NCBI GenBank assembly: GCA_022866005.1
Contig: JALHTV010000014.1
Span: forward strand, 1 to 26,302
Origin: Phycisphaerae bacterium
Lineage (GTDB): Bacteria; Planctomycetota; Phycisphaerae; SM23-33
Reading direction: 5' to 3'
Length of the DNA stretch: 26,302 nucleotides
Of this stretch, positions 1 to 7,877 are shown one piece after another. The notes under the pieces were generated by a model. That model made no database searches. It saw nothing but the letters and a program-made list of their open reading frames with translations, and had not been told where the DNA came from. Numbering within the stretch: position 1 is the first letter of the stretch; each line of letters begins with the position of its first letter. The position numbers and the translations under genes were made by a program.

Positions 1-1
1 C

Positions 2-487
2 AGCCTGAAGGACACCGACAAGGGCTACCAGCTTGCCCAGTCGAAGATGGTGCTGGGGGCCGGACGGTGGATCGGTGACCGCGATTGGAGCGACGGGGAG
101 ATCTTCTTCCAGATGCTGCCGGAGGACCACACTGACTTCATCTTCAGCGTGATCGGCGGCCGATGGGGCTTTGCGGGCTGCGTGGGCGTGCTGTTCCTCT
201 ACGCCGTGATCTTCCTGTTCGGCGCGGAGATCTCCACCATCACCGACGACGCGTTTGGCCGGCTGCTGGCCGTAGGGGTGCTGGCGCTGCTGTTCTCGCA
301 GATCGTGATCAACACAGGCATGACGCTGGGGCTGATGCCCGTGACGGGCATGACGCTGCCGCTGGCGAGCTACGGTGGCTCGTCGCTGGTGGTGAACGGT
401 GCAGCCTTGGGCCTGCTGGTCAATGTCGGCCAGCGCAGGCCCTACCTGCTCGCGCCGAAACCCTTTGAATATGGCCCGGCGGACTGA
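2..487 (+). CDS. rodA: RodA/FtsW (SEDS family) glycan polymerase, C-terminal part
   Basis: This is the 3' end of a SEDS-family polytopic membrane protein, the peptidoglycan glycosyltransferase that works with a class B penicillin-binding protein in elongation (RodA) or division (FtsW). The 5' part lies outside the window; the open frame runs from base 2 to a TGA at 485-487. The fragment begins with a GYQLAQSKM segment. It ends with the family signature around GLMPVTGMTLP and SYGGSS, followed by a last membrane helix and a short cytoplasmic tail. Several hydrophobic segments are visible. The NTGMTLGLMPVTG wording is closer to RodA than to FtsW, so RodA is my preference, but the fragment alone cannot exclude FtsW. 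An alpha/beta hydrolase follows on the same strand after about 27 bp, possibly co-transcribed. Confidence 0.85.
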   Translation, partial: SLKDTDKGYQLAQSKMVLGAGRWIGDRDWSDGEIFFQMLPEDHTDFIFSVIGGRWGFAGCVGVLFLYAVIFLFGAEISTITDDAFGRLLAVGVLALLFSQIVINTGMTLGLMPVTGMTLPLASYGGSSLVVNGAALGLLVNVGQRRPYLLAPKPFEYGPAD

Positions 488-514
488 CGCCAACCGTCCC
501 CGGCAGGTGCAGTG

Positions 515-1429
515 ATGAACACAGGATCCCCCCAGACGGTGTTGCGCTTCTCGCGGCACCTGGATGAGGCCGACCGGCCGGGTCGGCAGACGCTCGCCCT
601 CCGCGACGGGTACGAGACCCCCGTCTACGTCTACGGGCCGCCGGGGACCAGCAGCGGCCTGGCGGTTCTCTACGTTCACGGCATCCAGTCGCATCCGGGC
701 TGGTTTGTCGGCTCCTGCGCGCACCTGGCCGCTTTGGGGCATCGGGTCTTTGCCGTCTGCCGACGGGGCAGTGGTGACAACACCCGCCACCGCGGCCACG
801 CGGCCTCCGCCGGCCAACTGCTGGACGACCTGGAGACGGCAGGGCGGTACGTGCTTCAGGCCAGCGGTCAGGACAAGCTGGCGCTGGTAGGCGTGAGTTG
901 GGGCGGCAAGTTGGTGGCCTCCTATGCCGCCAGCCCGCAGCGGAAGGTCCCCCTTGCGTCGCTGGCCCTGGTCGCCCCGGGCATCGTGCCGCGGGTGGAC
1001 ATGGCGCTGGCGACGAAGGTGGCGATCGCCGTGGCGCTGCCGCTGGCGCCGTGGTGGCGATTCCAGATCCCCCTCAACGAGGTGAGCCTGTTCACCGACA
1101 ACGACGCCATGCGCGGCTACCTCCAGGCTGACCCTCATCGGCTGTTTCGTGCGACGGCGCGGTTTTTCTACGCCAGCCGGCAGCTCGACCGGATGCTCGC
1201 CTCGGCTGCAGCAGGGGCGGTGGACGTGCCTACGACGCTGGTCCTGGCCGATGGGGACAGAATCATCGACAATGCGCCCACGCGCCGGACCGTCGAGCGC
1301 CTCACCGCCGGTGCGGCGCAGGTGACCGTCCTGCACGGTTCGCACACGCTGGAGCTCGAGGAAGACCCCACCCTGTTCTACCAGGCCCTGGCCCAGGCCG
1401 TGCGTCGCGGGCAGGGCGGCGTGGGTTAG
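515..1429 (+). CDS. alpha/beta hydrolase (serine hydrolase, lysophospholipase-like)
   Basis: This is a soluble alpha/beta-hydrolase of about 304 residues. In numbering from the GTG at 512, the oxyanion HG pair is at 56-57. The nucleophile elbow G-V-S-W-G has its serine at 129. A DGD-R-I-I-D segment supplies a likely catalytic Asp near 249, and a GSHTLELE segment supplies the catalytic His at 278. This complete triad and the late HxLE context resemble serine aminopeptidase_S33 or monoacylglycerol-lipase-like enzymes; the substrate is unknown. No signal peptide is visible, so a cytoplasmic location is inferred. GTG (512) and ATG (515) are adjacent; ATG is preferred because it lies 7 bases after a short AGG. 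The stop codon TAG (1427-1429) overlaps the stop of the convergent glycosyltransferase gene. Confidence 0.85.
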   Translation: MNTGSPQTVLRFSRHLDEADRPGRQTLALRDGYETPVYVYGPPGTSSGLAVLYVHGIQSHPGWFVGSCAHLAALGHRVFAVCRRGSGDNTRHRGHAASAGQLLDDLETAGRYVLQASGQDKLALVGVSWGGKLVASYAASPQRKVPLASLALVAPGIVPRVDMALATKVAIAVALPLAPWWRFQIPLNEVSLFTDNDAMRGYLQADPHRLFRATARFFYASRQLDRMLASAAAGAVDVPTTLVLADGDRIIDNAPTRRTVERLTAGAAQVTVLHGSHTLELEEDPTLFYQALAQAVRRGQGGVG

Positions 1430-2631
1430 CCGCCAGGGCGCTTGGTGTAGCGCGTGTTGCGCCAAACCACCGCCGCACCGGGGCGGTGCTTGCCCGCAGC
1501 CATGAGCAGGGCCAGCGTCACCACGCCGCAGCCGATGGGGTAGGTCCACGCCAGGTTCGCCCGGGCGCCGGCGATCGCATAAAAACGGGCCACCACGCTG
1601 AGCTGCATAGCGATCGCAGCTAGCCCCATCATCCCCGCGGCCAACCACCAGGGCGACCCACCGACCGCAGCCGCCGTCAGCCCCGCAATCGCCGACGCAT
1701 ACGGCAGCAAACCCATCAGCAGCATCATCAGGAGCGACACGGTCAATCGCGGCAACGTGCCGAAGGTGCCGAAGAAGATCCGGCTCCAGCCGCGGAGGAT
1801 CTCCCCCAGGGAGGTGTACATCCGCACGGTGTACAGCCCGCGGCTGCGGACGACGCGCAGCTTGGCCCCGGCCTGTTTGACCAGCGACGCTAAGTGCATG
1901 TCCTCCATGAGCTTGTCCCGCGCGGCGGCGTGTGTGCCGATGGCCTGGTAGGTCGATCGCCTCATCAGGATGAAGGCCCCGTTGGCGTAGGCGTTGGGCC
2001 GAGCGGGGTCGTTCACCTTGTCGGGGGGGAACCAGATCATCATCACGCCGCTACAGACCGGCTGGACGACGTTTTCCCAAAAACCCCGCATCTCCAGCTC
2101 CGGCAGCACGCTGAGCATGTCGAGGGAGTGGTCCTCGGCGTAGCGCATTGCCGCGGAAAGCGTCCGCGGGCAGAGCTGGCGGCAGTCGGCGTCGGTCATG
2201 ACGATCCAGGGGCTGGTCGTCGTGGCGGTGCCCGTCCACATCGCGTGGCACTTGCCGCACCAGCCGTCCGGCAGGTGGTTCACCCGCAGCAGGTGCAGCC
2301 GGTCGTCGCGGCGGCACAGGTCCTCGACGATCTCGGCGGTGCGGTCGGTGCTGCGGTCGTCGATGACCGTCACGTCGAAGGCCCCGTAGTCCTGCTGAAG
2401 CATCGTGGTGACGCAGTCGGCGATGTTGGCCTCTTCGTCCTTGGCCGCCACGAAGACGCTGACGTGGGGGCGATTGGCCGCGGGGGGGGACTCGGGCGTC
2501 AGGAGGTTGTTGCGGCGGTGCTCGCGCCAGATCAAGACGTGTCGCGTGGTCCAGATGATGGTCACGATGCCGCACAGGATGCTGAGGGCGGCCGGCAGGA
2601 TCGTCGTCAAGGTGCTCTCCTTTGGCCTCAT
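1426..2631 (-). CDS. membrane-anchored family 2 glycosyltransferase (HpnB/CrtQ-like)
   Basis: This 401-residue GT-A enzyme transfers a sugar from a nucleotide donor to an unknown, probably lipid-linked, acceptor. One N-terminal membrane helix covers about residues 8-30. The catalytic domain shows VFVAAKDEE near 60-67 and VIDDRS with Asp91/Asp92. It also has the metal-binding TDAD (146-149), a MED catalytic-base motif (Glu243/Asp244) and an RGWSR segment (280-284). Two or three C-terminal hydrophobic helices (about 295-390) complete the protein. The PDGWCGKCHA segment recalls hopanoid-associated HpnB and carotenoid CrtQ-type transferases, but no hopanoid or carotenoid genes are nearby. It is the last gene of a run with larC and a coiled-coil protein, 46 bp downstream of the latter. 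The hydrophobic C-terminus and motif set make the family secure; the product is not. Confidence 0.87.
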   Translation of the reverse strand: MRPKESTLTTILPAALSILCGIVTIIWTTRHVLIWREHRRNNLLTPESPPAANRPHVSVFVAAKDEEANIADCVTTMLQQDYGAFDVTVIDDRSTDRTAEIVEDLCRRDDRLHLLRVNHLPDGWCGKCHAMWTGTATTTSPWIVMTDADCRQLCPRTLSAAMRYAEDHSLDMLSVLPELEMRGFWENVVQPVCSGVMMIWFPPDKVNDPARPNAYANGAFILMRRSTYQAIGTHAAARDKLMEDMHLASLVKQAGAKLRVVRSRGLYTVRMYTSLGEILRGWSRIFFGTFGTLPRLTVSLLMMLLMGLLPYASAIAGLTAAAVGGSPWWLAAGMMGLAAIAMQLSVVARFYAIAGARANLAWTYPIGCGVVTLALLMAAGKHRPGAAVVWRNTRYTKRPGG

Positions 2632-2677
2632 CGCCCCAGGCGGGTCTCTGTGTGATCCCTCCAGGTTGCCACGGCCG

Positions 2678-3139
2678 TCATGGCCTGGGCGGGACGTGGC
2701 TGCGATGGAGGTTCAGGATCAGTTCCACCTCGCCCACGCCCATGCGCAGGCGCCGCGCGATCTCGACGCTGTCCAGCCCCTGCGAGGCCAGCGCGACCAC
2801 CTGGTCGTCCGCGGCGCGCGGGCAAGGGGGATTGTCCTCGGCGGCCTTGGTCGCAAGCTCCAGCAGGCGCCGCAGCTCTTGCTGTCTGCTGTCGGCCTGG
2901 GCCAGCAAACCCTCCAGGCGATCCAGTCGCTGGGCTACCTGGCGGTCGATCTGGCGGGCGTAGTCCTCAAGCTGGCTTGCTAGCTCAGCCACATCGCTGC
3001 GAAGGGCCGGCAGGGGCGTGCCGACGGGGCGTCGCCGGCCCAGCCGCGCAGCCACCACCACCAGCGCCACGACCAGCGCCCCTCCAGCCGCGGCTGGAAG
3101 GATAACGGGCAGGGCGTCGGTGACAGCCTGCCAGGTCAT
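2678..3139 (-). CDS. membrane-anchored coiled-coil protein with C-terminal HTH-like motif
   Basis: This small protein of 153 residues has an unknown role. The sequence shows one N-terminal membrane helix (about 12-32) followed by a basic stop-transfer stretch. A long heptad-like coiled coil covers about 45-102. The C-terminal segment (about 112-145) reads like a short helix-turn-helix: VVALASQGLDSVEIARRL, then GVGEVELILNL. That last pattern resembles the C-terminus of DUF6115/DUF2802-type proteins often found in motility or envelope loci of other bacteria; this is recognition by eye, not a search result. Its ATG overlaps the larC TGA as ATGA (3136-3139), implying translational coupling with larC. 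Being cytoplasm-facing and membrane-tethered, it could be a scaffold or regulator; no enzymatic residues are apparent. Confidence 0.7.
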   Translation of the reverse strand: MTWQAVTDALPVILPAAAGGALVVALVVVAARLGRRRPVGTPLPALRSDVAELASQLEDYARQIDRQVAQRLDRLEGLLAQADSRQQELRRLLELATKAAEDNPPCPRAADDQVVALASQGLDSVEIARRLRMGVGEVELILNLHRSHVPPRP

Positions 3140-4314
3140 GGGGTGCTCCCTTGCCGGTAGGCCGCCACCGCGGCCGCCAGGACGTCGCGGACGGCGACGC
3201 CGTGCGCCTTGGCCGCCGCCTGGCAGTCGTCGAACTCCGGTGACACGGTAATCTCGCGCTCGCCGCGGCGCCCGACCTTCACACGTACCGCCCCGTAGGG
3301 CGTCTGGACCGTCTCGTGGTGGCGGAGCAGCTTGCTGCGGGTCCAGGTGCTCCGCCGGACACCGAAGGTCGTCGTCTGCGCAAACAGGATGTCCTCCATC
3401 GCGCCCGCGTCGGTCGGGCTACACAGCACTGACAGCACCCAGGCCGGACGGGACTTCTTCATCACTGCGCTGGTCGCCCAGGCGTCCAGCGCCACGGCAG
3501 CCAGAACCGCCTCGAGGGTCGCACCCAGCACCTGGCCGGTGCAGTCGTCAATGTTGGCAGCCAGTTCCACGACCGCGTCGGCTGAGCCGGCCTCGGCGGG
3601 CTGCCCCAGGAAGACGCGCAGGAGATTGGGCAGCGCCCCGCCCTCGCGCGTGCCCGCGCCCCAGCCGACGGCGGATACCTGCATGGGCGGCAGCGGACCA
3701 TAGGACTCCGCCAGCGTGGTCAGTACGGCGGCCGCGGTGGGGGTGGTCGCCTCGCCGGTCACCTCCGCGGGGCGCAGCGGGACGCCGATGAGTAACTCGG
3801 AGGTCGCAGGCGCGGGGACCGGCATGGTTCCGTGGGAACAGGTGATCACGCCGCTTCCGGTGGGGATGGGCGAGCACTGGACGGTGTCTACGTTCAGCAG
3901 CTCCAGCGCCACGGCTGCGGCGACGACGTCCACGATGCTGTCGACCGCGCCGACCTCGTGGAAGTGGACTTCCTGGGTGTCGATGCGGTGGACCTTGGCC
4001 TCGGCCTCGGCCAGGCGGGTGAAGATGGCCTTAGCGCGACTGGCCGCGCGGGCGGGCAGCGCGGCGCGGTCGATCAGGGCGAGGATGTCGGCGAGGTTGC
4101 GGTCCGCCTGGGGCTTGGCCGCCGCTTCGACGCAGAATCGCAGCCCCCCCAGGCCGCCGCGGCGAACGCGCTCCGTGCGCATCCGGCAGCCGCCGATGTC
4201 CAGCCGGGCCAAGTGGCCCTTCAAGGCCTCCAGGTCGGCCCCGGCGTCCAGCAGGGCGGCCACGATCATGTCACCCCCCGCACCGGCAAAGCAGTCAAAA
4301 TAGGCCAGGGTCAT
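3136..4314 (-). CDS. larC: LarC-type nickel-pincer nucleotide cofactor synthesis protein (DUF111)
   Basis: LarC is the CTP-dependent cyclometallase that inserts nickel into the pyridinium dithiocarboxylate nucleotide in making the nickel-pincer cofactor of lactate racemase and related enzymes. The 392-residue product opens with the family hallmark YFDCFAGAGGDM (5-16) and has the metal-ligand-like HFHEVGAVDS motif (117-126). Further family segments are ATTPTAAA and AANIDDCTGQVLG. It is one continuous frame, whereas Lactobacillus plantarum makes LarC by frameshifting between larC1 and larC2. Start chosen: ATG at 4314, directly before the conserved N-terminus, with an AGAAGGG ribosome site; an in-frame extension to 4530 lacks family similarity. 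No larA, larB or larE lies in the window, so the cofactor user is unknown. It heads the run with the coiled-coil protein and glycosyltransferase. Confidence 0.88.
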   Translation of the reverse strand: MTLAYFDCFAGAGGDMIVAALLDAGADLEALKGHLARLDIGGCRMRTERVRRGGLGGLRFCVEAAAKPQADRNLADILALIDRAALPARAASRAKAIFTRLAEAEAKVHRIDTQEVHFHEVGAVDSIVDVVAAAVALELLNVDTVQCSPIPTGSGVITCSHGTMPVPAPATSELLIGVPLRPAEVTGEATTPTAAAVLTTLAESYGPLPPMQVSAVGWGAGTREGGALPNLLRVFLGQPAEAGSADAVVELAANIDDCTGQVLGATLEAVLAAVALDAWATSAVMKKSRPAWVLSVLCSPTDAGAMEDILFAQTTTFGVRRSTWTRSKLLRHHETVQTPYGAVRVKVGRRGEREITVSPEFDDCQAAAKAHGVAVRDVLAAAVAAYRQGSTP

Positions 4315-4348
4315 CGCGTGCCCTTCTGGTATGGCTGCGTCCGGCCGG

Positions 4349-4377
4349 AGTTTAGGGCCGACCCGCAGCGATTGCAA
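4349..4377 (-). promoter_or_regulatory. predicted sigma70-type promoter of larC
   Basis: Reading the minus strand, TTGCAA (4377-4372) is followed after 17 bases by TAAACT (4354-4349). Each box matches 4 of 6 consensus bases. It lies 35 bases upstream of the larC ATG. Prediction only. Confidence 0.4.
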
Positions 4378-4388
4378 GCTCGTTGCCC

Positions 4389-4418
4389 CGGCGGCGATTT
4401 GGCTTGCATTCGCCGCCG
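4389..4418. promoter_or_regulatory. 9-bp inverted repeat between divergent larC and accA promoters (operator candidate)
   Basis: CGGCGGCGA (4389-4397) and TCGCCGCCG (4410-4418) are perfect reverse complements separated by 12 bases. The repeat sits between the two divergent transcription starts and covers the predicted -35 of accA. This position suits a shared regulator, but high GC makes such repeats easier to form by chance. Confidence 0.35.
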
Positions 4419-4432
4419 CTGCGGGATAGCCT
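4404..4432 (+). promoter_or_regulatory. predicted promoter of accA
   Basis: TTGCAT (4404-4409), a 17-base spacer and TAGCCT (4427-4432) form a weak sigma70-like promoter. Transcription would start near 4439, giving accA a leader of about 72 bases that includes the hairpin switch described at 4457-4510. Confidence 0.35.
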
Positions 4433-4456
4433 GGACGAACTGGATTGGGAGATGCA

Positions 4457-4510
4457 CGAAGGACGCCATGGATGCGTCCTTCGCTGGTAGAGGGCCAAGG
4501 ACGCCTCTGT
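4457..4510 (+). promoter_or_regulatory. accA leader with two mutually exclusive hairpins, one masking the ribosome binding site
   Basis: A perfect 10-bp hairpin pairs CGAAGGACGC (4457-4466) with GCGTCCTTCG (4474-4483) around a 7-base loop. The octamer AAGGACGC occurs again at 4497-4504, where its AAGGA is the Shine-Dalgarno sequence of accA, 9 bases before the ATG. The middle strand GCGTCCTT (4474-4481) can therefore pair with either copy. The first pairing leaves the ribosome site free; the second hides it. This arrangement is seen directly; regulation is inferred. E. coli carboxyltransferase is reported to bind its own accA/accD mRNAs, so translational control of this gene has precedent. 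Confidence 0.5.
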
Positions 4511-5530
4511 ATGGCAAAACGGAACGCCAATGGTACCGACAGCGGCTACCAGTTCCCGTTCGAGAAGGCCATAGCCCGCCTCCAGCGCGAGATCGCCAAC
4601 CGCGAGGCCGAGCAGGCTGATAGCGGCCGGGATCACGGAGCCGAGATTCGCCAGCTTCGCGCCTTGTGCGTGTCACGGCTCCGTGAGACCTACGGGCGAT
4701 TGACGCCTTGGCAGACGGTGCAGGTGGCCCGGCACCCGGGCAGGCCGCAGGCGAGAGATTACCTGGAGCGGATGGTCAAGAACTTCGTCGAGCTGCACGG
4801 GGACCGGCGCTTCGGGGATGACAAGGCCATATGCTGCGGCCTGGGGCGGATCGGCGGGGAGAAGGTCGCCTTCATCGGCCAGCACAAGGGCCACGACATC
4901 AAGGAGAAGATTGCCTGCAACTTCGGCTGCGCGCACCCGGAGGGCTACCGCAAGGCCATGCGGGTGTTGAAGCTGGCGGAGAAGTTCCACCTGCCTGTGG
5001 TCACGCTGATCGACACGCCCGGGGCCTATCCCGGCGTCGGCAGCGAGGAGCGCGGCGTGGCGGAGGCGATTGCCCGCAACCTGCTGGAGATGGCCCGGCT
5101 GCGGACGGCGATCCTGTGCGTGGTGATCGGGGAAGGCGGCAGCGGCGGGGCGTTGGGCATTGGGGTCGGCGACCGGGTCGCCATGATGGAGTACGCCTAC
5201 TACTCGGTGATCAGCCCCGAGGGCTGCGCGGCCATTCTGTGGCGCACGGGCGAAAAGGCCGCCGAGGCCGCCGAGGCGATGAAGATCACCGCGCGCGACC
5301 TCAAGGGCCTGGACGTGATCGACGACATCATCCCCGAACCGCTGGGCGGGGCGCACCGCAACGTGGCCGAGGCCGCCAGCAACCTCGAGCGGCACATCGT
5401 CCGCAGCCTTCGGGAGCTGAAGCGCGTGCCCCTGGACCACCTGCTCAAGCACCGCTACGAACGCTGGCGCCGCATGGGCAAGGTCCTGCACCTGGAACTT
5501 CAAGCAGCCTCCAGCAGCAGCCAGGCGTAG
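4511..5530 (+). CDS. accA: acetyl-CoA carboxylase carboxyltransferase subunit alpha
   Basis: AccA is the alpha half of the carboxyltransferase that moves the carboxyl group from carboxybiotin to acetyl-CoA, the committed step of fatty acid synthesis in the cytoplasm. The 339-residue protein has the N-terminal helical segment (FEKAIARLQREI). The crotonase-fold core follows with GDRRFGDDKAI, KGHDIKEKI, HPEGYRKAM, IDTPGAYPGVGSEERG, GEGGSGGALGIG and YSVISPEGCAAILW, the glycine-rich segments forming the oxyanion holes. IIPEPLGGAHRN near the end is also typical. ATG at 4511 is chosen because it follows an AAGGA site and gives the usual length; a TTG-started extension from 4445 would run through the leader hairpin. 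accD, accB and accC are not in this window. The downstream neighbour trpA converges on it across an octamer-repeat element. Confidence 0.95.
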   Translation: MAKRNANGTDSGYQFPFEKAIARLQREIANREAEQADSGRDHGAEIRQLRALCVSRLRETYGRLTPWQTVQVARHPGRPQARDYLERMVKNFVELHGDRRFGDDKAICCGLGRIGGEKVAFIGQHKGHDIKEKIACNFGCAHPEGYRKAMRVLKLAEKFHLPVVTLIDTPGAYPGVGSEERGVAEAIARNLLEMARLRTAILCVVIGEGGSGGALGIGVGDRVAMMEYAYYSVISPEGCAAILWRTGEKAAEAAEAMKITARDLKGLDVIDDIIPEPLGGAHRNVAEAASNLERHIVRSLRELKRVPLDHLLKHRYERWRRMGKVLHLELQAASSSSQA

Positions 5531-5555
5531 GGGCGATTGGCCCGCGCCGGCCACT

Positions 5556-5659
5556 TGGTCAACTGGTCAATTGGTCAGTCGGTCAGAGGGTGAATCAGGC
5601 ATTTGGCTGGCCCCAAGGCGCTATGCCGATTGACTGATTGACCGACTGACCGATCGACT
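5556..5659. repeat. inverted pair of four-copy octamer arrays (REP/MITE-like element)
   Basis: The left arm holds four 8-base units: TGGTCAAC, TGGTCAAT, TGGTCAGT and CGGTCAGA (5556-5587). The right arm holds four in the opposite sense: GATTGACT, GATTGACC, GACTGACC and GATCGACT (5628-5659). GGTCAGTCGGTCA (5573-5585) is a perfect inverse of 5639-5651, and the stem extends to about 22 pairs with one mismatch and a few G-T pairs. Inner short stems (GGCAT/ATGCC, TTGG/CCAA) subdivide the centre. It fills the gap between the convergent accA and trpA genes, where it might end transcription in both directions, but no T-tract follows. Confidence 0.7.
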
Positions 5660-5669
5660 CCTCCCCGCC

Positions 5670-6488
5670 TCAGCGGATCGCCTGGAGCAGTTGCGAGACG
5701 AACTCCCCGGCTTCTTTGACCAGCTTGTCGCGTGAGGTGCCCTTGGCGGCGGCCAGGCGTGCGACGATGGCCGAGCCGACAATGGCCCCGTCGGCCACCC
5801 GGCAGACTTCGCTGACCATCTCCGGCCGGCTGATGCCGAAGCCCACGCAGATGGGCGTGTCGATCTCCTTGCGCAGCTCGGCCACGGCGGTGATCGTAGG
5901 CTGCGGCAGGCGATGGCGCTCGCCGGTGATGCCGGCGACGGAGATGAAGTAGACGAAGCCCCGGCTGTGGCGGGCAATCTCCAGACGCCGCGGGGGTGGG
6001 GTGGTGGGGGCGATGAGCATGACCAGGCACAGCCCGGCCGCTGCGGCGGCGGGCTCCGTGGTGGCGGCCTCCTCCAGGGACAGGTCGGGGATGATCACCG
6101 CGTCGAAGCCGGCCTTCGCCAGGTCGTCCAGATACGTGCGCACGTCGTGGCGGAACACGATGGAATAGCTGACCATGGCGGCCAGAGCAAGCCCGCCGCC
6201 GGCGGCGCGATACGTGCGCACGGCGGCCATGATCTTGTCGCTGGTGATCCCGGCAGCGAGGGCTTGGGTGTAGGAGTTCTGGATCACCGGGCCGTCGGCG
6301 ATCGGATCGGAGAACGGGATGCCCAGCTCGCAGACCCGCACGCCCCGGGCCTGGAAGTCGGCCAGCAGCGCGAGGGTGCTCTCCAGGTCGGGGTACCCGG
6401 CCGTGATGAAGGGCACCAGCGCCTTCTTGCCAACCGAACGCAGTGCCGCAAACGCCTGGACTATCCGGTTCTTGTCGAGTTCACCCAT
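5670..6488 (-). CDS. trpA: tryptophan synthase subunit alpha
   Basis: TrpA cleaves indole-3-glycerol phosphate to indole and glyceraldehyde 3-phosphate and channels indole to TrpB. The 272-residue TIM barrel is the normal family length. It shows PFITAGYPD (26-34) and the signature ELGIPFSDPIADGP, with catalytic Glu54 and Asp65 spaced exactly as Glu49 and Asp60 of the E. coli enzyme. GFGISRPE and the phosphate-binding DGAIVGSAIV near the C-terminus are also present. It is transcribed with trpB, 60 bp upstream. No other trp genes (E, G, D, C, F) are in the window, so the rest of the pathway must be encoded elsewhere. Its stop lies 10 bp from the octamer-repeat element. Confidence 0.96.
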   Translation of the reverse strand: MGELDKNRIVQAFAALRSVGKKALVPFITAGYPDLESTLALLADFQARGVRVCELGIPFSDPIADGPVIQNSYTQALAAGITSDKIMAAVRTYRAAGGGLALAAMVSYSIVFRHDVRTYLDDLAKAGFDAVIIPDLSLEEAATTEPAAAAAGLCLVMLIAPTTPPPRRLEIARHSRGFVYFISVAGITGERHRLPQPTITAVAELRKEIDTPICVGFGISRPEMVSEVCRVADGAIVGSAIVARLAAAKGTSRDKLVKEAGEFVSQLLQAIR

Positions 6489-6525
6489 GGCGAACCCTCT
6501 GCCTGCGGCCGGAACGTAGGAAGTT

Positions 6526-6541
6526 CTCTGTGTCTCTGTGT
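6526..6541. repeat. two tandem CTCTGTGT octamers between trpB and trpA
   Basis: Two exact copies of CTCTGTGT sit in the 60-bp trpB-trpA spacer. Runs of this type (CACAGAGA in the other sense) recur in intergenic DNA of many bacterial genomes by my recollection. Here there are too few copies to say more than that it is a short tandem repeat. Confidence 0.45.
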
Positions 6542-6548
6542 CGCATCC

Positions 6549-7763
<1,215 letters not shown>

Positions 7764-7877
7764 GGTTCGAGTCCTCGTCGCGAGGCTAGATGCTAACCGA
7801 ACCAGCCGCCGCGCTCCATAGCCGCGCGAGAGCAGGCCCGGGTGCGGCCTAGCGCAGCGGTCGGTGCGACGAGGCCG

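Noticed and set aside
4445..4510. TTG-initiated 22-residue extension of AccA
   Set aside because: It translates the leader hairpins and lacks family similarity; ATG 4511 has a spaced AAGGA site and gives a typical length.
4315..4530. Upstream extension of larC by 72 codons
   Set aside because: The LarC family N-terminus starts exactly at ATG 4314, which has its own ribosome site; the extension runs back through the accA leader and promoter region.
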